6,740 bases of DNA. It comes from Sedimenticola sp. (GTDB lineage Bacteria; Pseudomonadota; Gammaproteobacteria; Chromatiales; Chromatiaceae). The stretch lies in NCBI GenBank assembly GCA_030590525.1, contig JAUUYI010000117.1, forward strand, positions 1 through 6,740. Reading direction: 5' to 3'. Shown here piece by piece: positions 1 through 5,134 of the stretch; the first letter of the stretch is position 1; every line of letters begins with the position of its first letter. A program made the translations under genes and the position numbers. Under the pieces are notes generated by a model. That model was not told where the DNA came from and made no database searches. It saw only the letters and a list, made by a program, of their open reading frames with translations.

Positions 1-188
1 ATCTGCGACTGGCCAGCCACTACTGTGACCGGCTGCAACTGCTGCTGGACGGGAAGACCCTGGTGGTGGGAAAACCGGCACAGGTACTGACCCCCTGCAA
101 CCTGGAGCGTGCCTATGGTATCATTTTGAACCCCCGCAGCCGCTCCATGAGAGATGCTTTTGCTCTGACCTGGAAGATAAAACCCTGA
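1..188 (+). CDS. ABC transporter ATP-binding protein, C-terminal end (FecE/HmuV/BtuD-like), partial
   Basis: The reading frame is open from base 3 and ends with TGA at 186-188; the 5' part lies outside the window. The visible 61 residues read [20 protein letters not shown], then [20 protein letters not shown], then a short tail. This is the typical end of importer ATPases for Fe-siderophore, heme or cobalamin: the segment just after the switch-histidine 'HDL', the 'DRL.LL..G..V..G' strand pair, and the 'VLTPENLxRxYGV' signature. The family hydrolyses ATP on the cytoplasmic face of a BtuC/FecD-type permease. The Walker A, signature and Walker B motifs are not in the window, so the substrate cannot be assigned. 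The permease and binding-protein genes presumably lie upstream. Confidence 0.75.
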   Translation, partial: LRLASHYCDRLQLLLDGKTLVVGKPAQVLTPCNLERAYGIILNPRSRSMRDAFALTWKIKP

Positions 189-333
189 TAACGCTCAAAA
201 GCGGCGGCTTACTGTTGGAGTGACTATATCCGTAATGATAGTAGGGTATAAGGCGAATAAGGAAGTGTATATTGCTATTTACCTTGAAATCATATATACG
301 AAAACCTAATAAAAAATATAAGGGGTTGGCACC
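189..333. other. AT-rich intergenic leader before the RRM gene
   Basis: This stretch is clearly more AT-rich than its surroundings, especially from about 225 to 320, and has several TATAT/ATATA words. No convincing Rho-independent terminator follows the ABC gene. A GTATAT...ATATAC inverted pair about 20 bp apart could form a weak stem, but the local AT richness makes this easy to get by chance. A promoter and the ribosome-binding site of the next gene lie at its right end. Confidence 0.6.
284..312 (+). promoter_or_regulatory. Candidate sigma-70 promoter of the RRM gene
   Basis: TTGAAA at 284-289 (good -35) is followed after 17 bp by TAATAA at 307-312 (weak -10). Transcription would start near 319-320, leaving a very short leader that just covers the ribosome-binding site AAGGGG (320-325). 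ATATAT words near 290-298 could serve as an alternative -10. Predicted from sequence only. Confidence 0.3.
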
Positions 334-756
334 ATGATTATCTTTATTCAGGATCTTTCTGATTCGACCACTCGGGCAGAACTGAATACATTCATTACCC
401 AGGATCTCAACCGTGCCCAGCTGATTCCATTTCTCAAGCGGGGAAAGCTGGAAATGAGTGACATCATCAGGATCAAGGATCTGGATACTGGCAAGGTTGA
501 GTATCATGGTTTGGCCTATATAGACGATGCCATGGAGGGGGAAACGTTGGTCAAGCATCTCAACGGCTGCCGGTTAAGCGGAAAAACCATGAAGGTTCGG
601 GAATATTTTCCGCGCAACCACCGGGAAAGAAGAGTGAGCCCCGAGAAAGAGCAGCTGGCAATCGTCGACCGGCGCCGGCTGGATCGGCGCAGAAAAAATC
701 TGCGGATAGAAACCCTCTATGGGTCACAACCAGATAGCGCACAGCCCGCTGCCTGA
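334..756 (+). CDS. RRM-like RNA-binding protein with Arg-rich C-terminal tail
   Basis: A 140-residue protein. Residues 1-91 have the layout of an RNA recognition motif: an RNP2-like first strand (IIFIQDL, 2-8), a helix (TTRAELNTFI), an RNP1-like central strand (HGLAYIDD, 58-65), a second helix (GETLVKHLNG) and a final strand (LSGKTMKVREY). The segment between the first helix and the RNP1 strand is longer than usual (about residues 22-57). RNP1 keeps one aromatic (Y62) but not the full K/R-G-F/Y-G-F/Y-V-x-F consensus. Residues 94-123 form a strongly basic tail (NHRERR, DRRRLDRRRKNLR), suited to contacting RNA or ribosomes. Small bacterial RRM proteins are generally thought to bind RNA; no target is shown here. 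The start is supported by AAGGGG 8 nt upstream. The gene appears monocistronic: the MITE-like element follows 27 bp after the stop. Confidence 0.72.
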   Translation: MIIFIQDLSDSTTRAELNTFITQDLNRAQLIPFLKRGKLEMSDIIRIKDLDTGKVEYHGLAYIDDAMEGETLVKHLNGCRLSGKTMKVREYFPRNHRERRVSPEKEQLAIVDRRRLDRRRKNLRIETLYGSQPDSAQPAA

Positions 757-783
757 GAAACCTCCCCCGTAAACACACCTTTA

Positions 784-940
784 GGGCTCGCGCCAAAATA
801 AGTTTACATTTATGGGTGTCGAGATGCATCTCTCACAAGGCGCGAAAACGCAAAAATATAGATATATTTCAAGTTTTCGAAACACAGTGAGAGATGATAG
901 ATCGGCGACCAGAAATGTGAAATTATTTGGAAGCGAGCCC
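784..940. mobile_element. 157-bp MITE-like element, imperfect palindrome along its whole length
   Basis: The left end, GGGCTCGC at 784-791, is matched by GCGAGCCC at 933-940. With the flanking base on each side included, the outer 29 bp (783-811 against the reverse complement of 913-941) agree at 24 of 29 positions. The pairing continues inward: CATCTCTCAC (827-836) against GTGAGAGATG, CGAAAAC against GTTTTCG, and an AAATATA/TATATTT centre. Both ends are flanked by TTA (781-783 and 941-943), a candidate 3-bp target duplication. The element has no coding capacity of its own. It contains the perfect 12-bp palindrome GAGATGCATCTC (821-832). These traits are those of a miniature inverted-repeat transposable element moved by a transposase encoded elsewhere. 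The parent insertion-sequence family cannot be named from the sequence. Confidence 0.75.
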
Positions 941-997
941 TTACTTCCTGGTGCAGGATCTGCCTCATCCTTGAAGCAGAATGGCCCGGTAGTGCCT

Positions 998-1033
998 GGC
1001 CGCCCCCATCATCAAGAATGCGGGGGGGTGGCC
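998..1033 (+). other. GC-rich hairpin
   Basis: GGCCGCCCCC (998-1007) can pair with GGGGGTGGCC (1024-1033), with one G-T wobble, around a 16-nt loop. A 7-G run sits in the 3' arm. No T-run follows, so it does not look like an ordinary intrinsic terminator. It lies between the MITE-like element and the regulator gene and could shape the leader of the downstream transcript. The role is unknown. Confidence 0.4.
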
Positions 1034-1057
1034 GATAACCTGTTACCTGCCCATTGA

Positions 1058-1123
1058 TCCGACGAATTCTCGGTACAGGCAGATCAGCTCACCCACGCCA
1101 TTGAAACATTGCTGAAGTTTTAA
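1058..1123 (+). pseudogene. Possible 3' remnant of a chemoreceptor (MCP) gene
   Basis: The frame between the TGA at 1055 and the TAA at 1121 reads SDEFSVQADQLTHAIETLLK plus a final F. This resembles the C-terminal tail of methyl-accepting chemotaxis proteins (pattern S-E-L-x-x-Q-A-x-x-L-x-x-x-I-x-F-F-K). There is no start codon in the frame and no MCP signalling hairpin upstream, so if real it is a decayed remnant. Its stop lies only 3 nt before the ATG of the regulator gene, the spacing expected of two genes once in one operon. The similarity is short, and chance cannot be excluded. Confidence 0.25.
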
Positions 1124-1126
1124 AAA

Positions 1127-2899
1127 ATGCGCACAGCCTTACAGACACCCGCTCCCTTGATCAAGACAAGAGGGACTCCCCGGAAAAAAGCACTGATCGG
1201 CGATAACGGGACCACGAACCGGATCATACTCAAACACCTGCTGGAACAAAATGGATATCAGGTATTACAGGCGGAGAATGGCATTCAACTCCTGAAGCTG
1301 TTTGAGTCAGAACACCCGGATATCATATTCATGGACCTTCAGATGCCGGTTATGGATGGCTATGACACAGCATTGAGAATCCGCGAGTTGGAGGGCCAGA
1401 CTTCGATCCCTATCATCTTTCTCACCAGCCTGACGGACGAGCACTCACTGACCCGTTGTATTGAAGTTGGGGGTGATGACTTCCTTACCAAACCATTCAG
1501 CCCCGTCCTCCTCAAGGCAAAGCTCCTCACCATGCAGCGATTAGGCTGCCTGCACAATCAGATTGGCGCCCTGTACAATAGAATGAAACAGGACGAGGCC
1601 GCTGCAGAAAGTCTCTTCAGCGGTGCCGTGGTTGCCGACAATGTGGCGATGGACGAGGTCAAAAGCCTGCTTCGCCCAGCTGATATTTTCAGTGGTGATG
1701 TGCTTCTCACCACCCATTCTCCTTCCGGCAATCTAAACCTGATCCTGGGAGATTTTACCGGACATGGACTGGCTTCCGCACTCGGTGCCCTGCCCGCTTC
1801 GGAGGTGTTCAGGGCAATGACCGGCAAGGGGTTTGCGCCGCATCAGATTCTGGCCGGGATCAACCAGAAACTCCACTCTCTGATGCCCACTGCAATGTTC
1901 TTTGCGGTGCAGTTCGTCTCCATCGACCCATCCCTGGAAAAAATCACAGTATGTAATTGTGGTATGCCGGATATTCTGCTCCTGGACGGCCACAACGGGA
2001 CAATCCGACAACGTTTCAAGTCGCGCTCCCTGCCACTCGGTATCACCCCGGAGATCGATTTTCAGTCAGCCAGGAAACAGTGTCGTATTCAACCGGGTGA
2101 CCGACTCCTTCTGGCCAGCGACGGGGTGACCGAGGCACGGAACGTGGACGGTGAATATTTCGGCCAGGCACGTCTGGAGCAGGCCATCAGGGAGGGCCAG
2201 CAGAGTGGCGATATATTGGGCCGGATCGAAGAGACTCTCGACGCCTTCTGTGGTAATGCACCCCAGGATGACGATATCAGCCTGGCAGAGATCCCCTGCC
2301 TGCCCGGTATTCTTCCCCAGTGGAGTAACCTTCCTGGCAACAGGAGCATCTCAGTTGTTCCGCAAGAAGAGAGCCAAGGAAGGGAAGAGGATGCTTTGAC
2401 CTTCTCGTTGAGCCTCGCCGGGCAGCGCCTGCGTCAGATTGATCCGATACCACTGATCATCAATCAGCTCCAGGAACTGGAGCAGCTGCAGGGCAATCGA
2501 CGGATACTGTTTACCATTCTTACCGAGATGTATATCAACGCCCTGGATCACGGAGTATTGGAACTGAACTCAAATCTAAAGCAGTCTGCGGAGGGATTCA
2601 GCGCCTATTTCAAGGAACGGAACAAGCGACTGAACGCACTACAGGATGGCTCGATCTCGATCCGGATCGAGATCGAGTCAGGCATCACCAGCGGTAAGAT
2701 CACAATCACCGTAAAAGACAGTGGGAATGGCTTTGATACCTCGCCATTCGAAAACGGATACGCCCCACAGAATGATCATTTTTCAGGGCGTGGGATCCTG
2801 TTGCTGCACTCTTTGTGCAAATCGGTTCGTTTCCATCCGCCGGGAAACAGCGTGGAGGCAGTGTTCTGCTGGAGCAGATCCGCCGCGGGCGGATCCTGA
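1127..2899 (+). CDS. Receiver - SpoIIE/PP2C phosphatase - RsbW-type HATPase regulator (HsbR-like)
   Basis: A 590-residue three-domain protein. (1) Receiver, about 20-140: phospho-acceptor D70 in IIFMDLQMPVMDG, T100 and K122 (TKPF). The acidic pair, normally DD, reads D26-N27. (2) SpoIIE-type PP2C Ser/Thr phosphatase, about 165-390: metal and active-site motifs SGDV (D191), GDFTGHG (D209), ASDGVTEA (D332) and DDDIS (381-383) are all present. (3) RsbW/SpoIIAB-type GHKL domain, about 425-585: N-box E467/N471 (TEMYINALDHG), G1 box DSGNG (531-535) and G2 GRG (554-556). The architecture and length match Pseudomonas HsbR, which controls a STAS anti-sigma antagonist (HsbA) by opposing kinase and phosphatase activities in partner switching. 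No STAS gene lies in this window. The in-frame stop at 1121 rules out a longer start. The Shine-Dalgarno is weak (GAAG, ending 9 nt before ATG), so translation may have been coupled to the former upstream gene. Confidence 0.88.
   Translation: MRTALQTPAPLIKTRGTPRKKALIGDNGTTNRIILKHLLEQNGYQVLQAENGIQLLKLFESEHPDIIFMDLQMPVMDGYDTALRIRELEGQTSIPIIFLTSLTDEHSLTRCIEVGGDDFLTKPFSPVLLKAKLLTMQRLGCLHNQIGALYNRMKQDEAAAESLFSGAVVADNVAMDEVKSLLRPADIFSGDVLLTTHSPSGNLNLILGDFTGHGLASALGALPASEVFRAMTGKGFAPHQILAGINQKLHSLMPTAMFFAVQFVSIDPSLEKITVCNCGMPDILLLDGHNGTIRQRFKSRSLPLGITPEIDFQSARKQCRIQPGDRLLLASDGVTEARNVDGEYFGQARLEQAIREGQQSGDILGRIEETLDAFCGNAPQDDDISLAEIPCLPGILPQWSNLPGNRSISVVPQEESQGREEDALTFSLSLAGQRLRQIDPIPLIINQLQELEQLQGNRRILFTILTEMYINALDHGVLELNSNLKQSAEGFSAYFKERNKRLNALQDGSISIRIEIESGITSGKITITVKDSGNGFDTSPFENGYAPQNDHFSGRGILLLHSLCKSVRFHPPGNSVEAVFCWSRSAAGGS
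2650..2677. repeat. Perfect 28-bp palindrome with four phased GATC sites
   Basis: Bases 2650-2677 equal their own reverse complement without mismatch; the outer flanks 2647-2649/2678-2680 extend the pairing through one G-T wobble. GATC begins at 2653, 2659, 2665 and 2671, exactly 6 bp apart. It lies inside the regulator gene and encodes an alternating stretch, SISIRIEIE, in the beta-sheet just before the G1 box. It may simply be a codon-level effect of alternating Ile (ATC) with Ser, Arg and Glu, but it could form a hairpin or cruciform, or bind a GATC-specific protein. Confidence 0.8.
2877..2895 (+). terminator. Compact GC hairpin at the 3' end of the regulator gene
   Basis: GATCCGCC (2877-2884) pairs perfectly with GGCGGATC (2888-2895) around a GCG loop, overlapping the last codons and ending just before the stop. 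No T-run follows, so termination would be inefficient. It may protect the 3' end of the mRNA or separate the regulator transcript from lexA. Confidence 0.3.
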
Positions 2900-2948
2900 C
2901 ATACCCCATTGGAATGTAAGGGCCTCGGTAAAAAATGCAAGCCAGGCT

Positions 2949-2963
2949 GTTCCACTCCTGTTC
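2949..2963 (+). promoter_or_regulatory. Left LexA-type operator, GTTC-N7-GTTC
   Basis: GTTC at 2949-2952 and GTTC at 2960-2963 form a direct repeat with an 11-bp period, about one helical turn; each is preceded by CT (CTGTTC). GTTC-N7-GTTC is the LexA box described for alphaproteobacteria. It covers the -35 region of the lexA promoter and mirrors the right-hand box. Confidence 0.6.
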
Positions 2964-2972
2964 TGTCTCGAC

Positions 2973-2978
2973 TATAAT
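2973..2978 (+). promoter_or_regulatory. -10 element (TATAAT) of the lexA promoter
   Basis: A perfect TATAAT lies 30 bp before the lexA ATG, placing the start of transcription near 2985. The -35 region is weak (TTCCAC at 2950-2955 with a 17-bp spacer) and falls inside the left operator. The hexamer sits at the centre of the operator array, so bound repressor would block polymerase directly. Confidence 0.6.
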
Positions 2979-2979
2979 A

Positions 2980-2994
2980 GAACGTGAGCAGAAC
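2980..2994 (-). promoter_or_regulatory. Right LexA-type operator, GAAC-N7-GAAC
   Basis: GAAC at 2980-2983 and 2991-2994 with a 7-bp gap is the same box as the left one in the opposite orientation. The four tetramers are symmetric about 2971.5, between the two boxes. This copy covers the expected transcription start of lexA, as expected for autorepression. Confidence 0.6.
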
Positions 2995-3008
2995 TTCCGG
3001 ATCCGAAT

Positions 3009-3617
3009 ATGAACCATCCATTGACCCGACGCCAGCAGGCGATCTATGAATATCTCCAGCAGCATGGTGACCGGTTTGAGCACCCGCCGACGCTGGATGA
3101 ACTCTGTGCCGCTTTGGGCCTGAGTTCCAAGGGCTCGCTTCACAAACAGATTCAGGCCTTGGTCGAAGCAGGACTGGTAGAACCGATGAACCACCAGCGA
3201 CGGGGCATACGGCTCACTGAGGCGGTCGAACAGGCAGACGACACCCTGCCACTGCTGGGCTATATTGCAGCCGGCAGCCCGATCGAGGCCGTCGAACAAC
3301 AGGAACGATTTCAAGTACCCGACTGGATGCGTACCAACGGACGCTGTTATGTGCTGCAGGTTAAAGGGGAGTCGATGATCGAGGAAGGCATCCTGGATGG
3401 TGATCACATCGTTATCGAACAGCGTAACCACGCCCGCAATGGTGAGATCGTAGTGGCACTGGTGGATGGTACCGACGCCACTCTGAAGCGCATCGAGCAG
3501 AGACCGGGAAGCGTCATCCTGCACCCCGCCAACGCCAGCATGAAACCCATGCAGTTTTCACCGGATCAGGTTCAAATTCAAGGGGTACTGGTAGGCCAGA
3601 TGAGGCGCTACCATTGA
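3009..3617 (+). CDS. lexA: LexA-type SOS repressor, self-cleaving (S24 family)
   Basis: A 202-residue protein, the normal LexA length. The N-terminal winged helix-turn-helix (1-70) opens with LTRRQQAIYEYLQQHG, and its DNA-recognition segment is SSKGSLHKQIQALVEAGLV (39-57). The C-terminal S24 domain has the cleavage site A88-G89 in YIAAGSPI, catalytic S122 in VKGESMIEEGILDGD and catalytic K160 in ATLKRIE. LexA represses damage-response genes until RecA filaments trigger its self-cleavage. The recognition segment differs from E. coli LexA and is closer to the alphaproteobacterial type, in keeping with the GTTC-N7-GTTC operators in front of the gene. The Shine-Dalgarno is poor. The stop is 36 nt before the BatD-like gene, so the two are probably co-transcribed. 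It could be a second LexA paralogue; the window cannot show whether another exists. Confidence 0.9.
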   Translation: MNHPLTRRQQAIYEYLQQHGDRFEHPPTLDELCAALGLSSKGSLHKQIQALVEAGLVEPMNHQRRGIRLTEAVEQADDTLPLLGYIAAGSPIEAVEQQERFQVPDWMRTNGRCYVLQVKGESMIEEGILDGDHIVIEQRNHARNGEIVVALVDGTDATLKRIEQRPGSVILHPANASMKPMQFSPDQVQIQGVLVGQMRRYH

Positions 3618-3653
3618 GCAGCAGGTTGGGCTCCCCCAGTCAGGAAGTACCGC

Positions 3654-4580
3654 ATGAAGAGATTACTCACCCTGTTGCTGGCCAGTGGTCTGCTGGCCGG
3701 TCGAGGTGTATCCGGGGCCGAGATACTGGCCAGCATATACCCGGCTACCCCCCCTGCCAGCCAGCCATTTCAACTCATCCTGGAAGCAGCCGAAACCCCG
3801 AACGGTGAGCCGGACTTCCGTGTCCTGAACCAGGACTTCGAGATACTGCACCGTTCCCGAAGCCTGCGCACACACAGCAGGAACGGAGAGATCAGTCGCC
3901 AGATAAGCTGGCGCCTCACCCTGCTGGAGCAGTCAGGCAGAGCGAATGGGATCCCACCCATCCCATTCGGCAATGACCTCAGCAACCCGGTACCATTCAG
4001 CCGCCAACAGGCTGCCACACCCCGAGAACCATCCCCCCGGTCCGATTCAACGGCCACTTTTGCGCGAACCAGCAGACCACCGCCACAGCAACCACCCGAG
4101 GCAGAAACGTTGCCGGATGTGGCATCACAGCCGGATAGAAGAGCCCCCGTTTCGGCACAGAAAGAGCTCGACCGGCCTACCTGGGCTCTGCTGCTGGCGG
4201 CCATCCCCGGTGTCGTGCTGCTTCTGATCTGGTGGCAGCGGCGCCGGCACCGTCAATCATCACAAAAAACCCCTGACACAACGCCGAAAGAGGGTATATC
4301 CAGCGAAGGAGAGGCGCTACATCAGGCTTGCCGCGCCAACGATGCGGAGGCGGCAGCCCGGGCACTCAACCAGTGGGCGGCCCGGCGCTGGCCTGACTCT
4401 CCCCCTTCCAGCATCGGTCCTCTGGCCAGGCGCTTTGCCGGTACCGACGTAGAAGTGGAGATACGCAAGCTGGGGCAGGTCCTTTACTCTCCGGATGAAA
4501 AGAGCTGGCAGGGTTCCCTGTTGTGGCAGGTGATAAAAGAGCTGATCATCCGCGACTCCAGACAGGCAGCAAAAATGTAG
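3654..4580 (+). CDS. Short BatD-like (oxygen-tolerance family) membrane protein
   Basis: A 308-residue protein with a signal peptide (1-22), one BatD-type periplasmic domain (about 23-115, with PDFRVLNQDFEILHRS and the ISWRLTLLEQSGRANGIPPI pattern), and a Pro-rich linker (about 118-172). A single membrane helix follows (WALLLAAIPGVVLLLIWW, 177-194) with RRRHR on the cytoplasmic side. The cytoplasmic tail has the BatD C-terminal signature (ACRANDAEAAARALNQWAAR, RWPDSPPSSIGPLARRF, LYSPDEKSWQG). Classical BatD proteins are roughly 550-600 residues and sit in moxR-batABCDE clusters. This copy lacks much of the periplasmic part and has no bat genes beside it. The start is supported by AGGAAG 6 nt upstream. 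Position suggests control by the lexA promoter. The function of BatD proteins is poorly defined (aerotolerance, envelope stress). Confidence 0.8.
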   Translation: MKRLLTLLLASGLLAGRGVSGAEILASIYPATPPASQPFQLILEAAETPNGEPDFRVLNQDFEILHRSRSLRTHSRNGEISRQISWRLTLLEQSGRANGIPPIPFGNDLSNPVPFSRQQAATPREPSPRSDSTATFARTSRPPPQQPPEAETLPDVASQPDRRAPVSAQKELDRPTWALLLAAIPGVVLLLIWWQRRRHRQSSQKTPDTTPKEGISSEGEALHQACRANDAEAAARALNQWAARRWPDSPPSSIGPLARRFAGTDVEVEIRKLGQVLYSPDEKSWQGSLLWQVIKELIIRDSRQAAKM

Positions 4581-4624
4581 GATTGGGATAGACCGGGATG
4601 CCTGCAAATTATTGTTAATCTACC

Positions 4625-4957
4625 CTACCCGGTTGCAAGCAGTGCATCCAGCTCCCTGATGACCTCCAGCAGATGAACCGTTTCCTGCTCCATCTCCTGC
4701 TCCAGGAACCACATCTCCGCCAGGGGTGCAATATCACTCCTGGATGGCAGCGGAAGACCTTGGTCGATCAGTACACCGAGCTGCGGCACAAAAACCCACT
4801 GCAGCCATTGTTGAAACTGCAGGGTGTCGTAACAGAATGGCACCTGGCTCGCCAGTGCCTCGGAGGATGGCGCCTTATCGGTCCAGTGGCCAATACCGCG
4901 CATTTCCTGCTCCATTTCACTGAGCTTGCAGGAGAGTTGTTCGCGAATAGGTTGCAT
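4625..4957 (-). CDS. yqcC: YqcC family protein (DUF446)
   Basis: From the ATG at 4955-4957 this is 110 residues, close to the length of E. coli YqcC. Matching features are the N-terminal helix ending in GHW, the core DTLQFQQWLQWVFVPQL, QGLPLPSRSDIAPLAEM, and a C-terminal helix ending ELDALLATG. The family is small, probably all-helical and cytosolic; in enterobacteria it sits next to truC (tRNA pseudouridine synthase C), but its role is not established. A longer frame begins at TTG 5024-5026 (133 residues). I prefer the ATG because it aligns with the usual family start, although neither start has a strong Shine-Dalgarno. The gene converges on the BatD-like gene with a 44-bp gap and is divergent from the acetoacetyl-CoA synthetase gene. 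No truC is visible. Confidence 0.8.
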   Translation of the reverse strand: MQPIREQLSCKLSEMEQEMRGIGHWTDKAPSSEALASQVPFCYDTLQFQQWLQWVFVPQLGVLIDQGLPLPSRSDIAPLAEMWFLEQEMEQETVHLLEVIRELDALLATG

Positions 4958-5095
4958 CCTGTGATTCTGGACCAGGAATGCTAGTGGATCAACATCGGCC
5001 CGTTTTACTCTACTTTGCCAGATCAACGGGAATGCAGGGGCAGCAGGCCGGCCTATCGACTAAACCCAACAGTCTCCTGATGATTGTTTCTGTGA

Positions 5096-5101
5096 TATAA
5101 A
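5096..5101 (+). promoter_or_regulatory. Candidate -10 element of the acetoacetyl-CoA synthetase gene
   Basis: TATAAA at 5096-5101, preceded by TGTGA, lies about 33 bp before the start codon. There is no good -35 at 17 bp (TCTCCT). The placement is reasonable for a weak or activator-dependent promoter in this divergent intergenic region. Confidence 0.3.
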
Positions 5102-5134
5102 GCCCTGATCGATCTTAGGGCCTCGGAAAAAGCT

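Larger units (their letters stand above)
757..1126. other. 370-bp gene-free interval
   Basis: There is no intact gene between the RRM gene and the regulator. The interval holds the MITE-like element, a GC-rich hairpin and the short MCP-like remnant, each listed separately. I see no clear sigma-70 promoter close to the regulator start: a TTGAAA near 1101 has no usable -10 before the ATG at 1127. Confidence 0.6.

Noticed and set aside
812..1057. 81-codon open frame on the plus strand
   Set aside because: It begins inside the MITE-like palindrome, has low-complexity composition after it, no ribosome-binding site and no recognisable similarity.
2706..3524. 272-codon open frame on the minus strand
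   Set aside because: It spans the end of the regulator gene, the lexA promoter and most of lexA on the opposite strand; both plus-strand genes are clearly real.
4581..4624. Bidirectional terminator between the BatD-like gene and yqcC
   Set aside because: Only a 6-bp ACCGGG/CCCGGT pair with a very large loop was found and there is no T-run, so I do not call a terminator.
4625..5026. Longer YqcC start at TTG 5024-5026
   Set aside because: It adds 23 residues absent from the usual family N-terminus and has no Shine-Dalgarno; the ATG at 4955-4957 aligns with known YqcC starts.
2919..5126. Shared 10-mer AGGGCCTCGG followed by A-runs before lexA (2919-2928) and before the synthetase gene (5117-5126)
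   Set aside because: About twenty 10-bp repeats are expected by chance in a window of this size; the extension into A-runs adds little weight.
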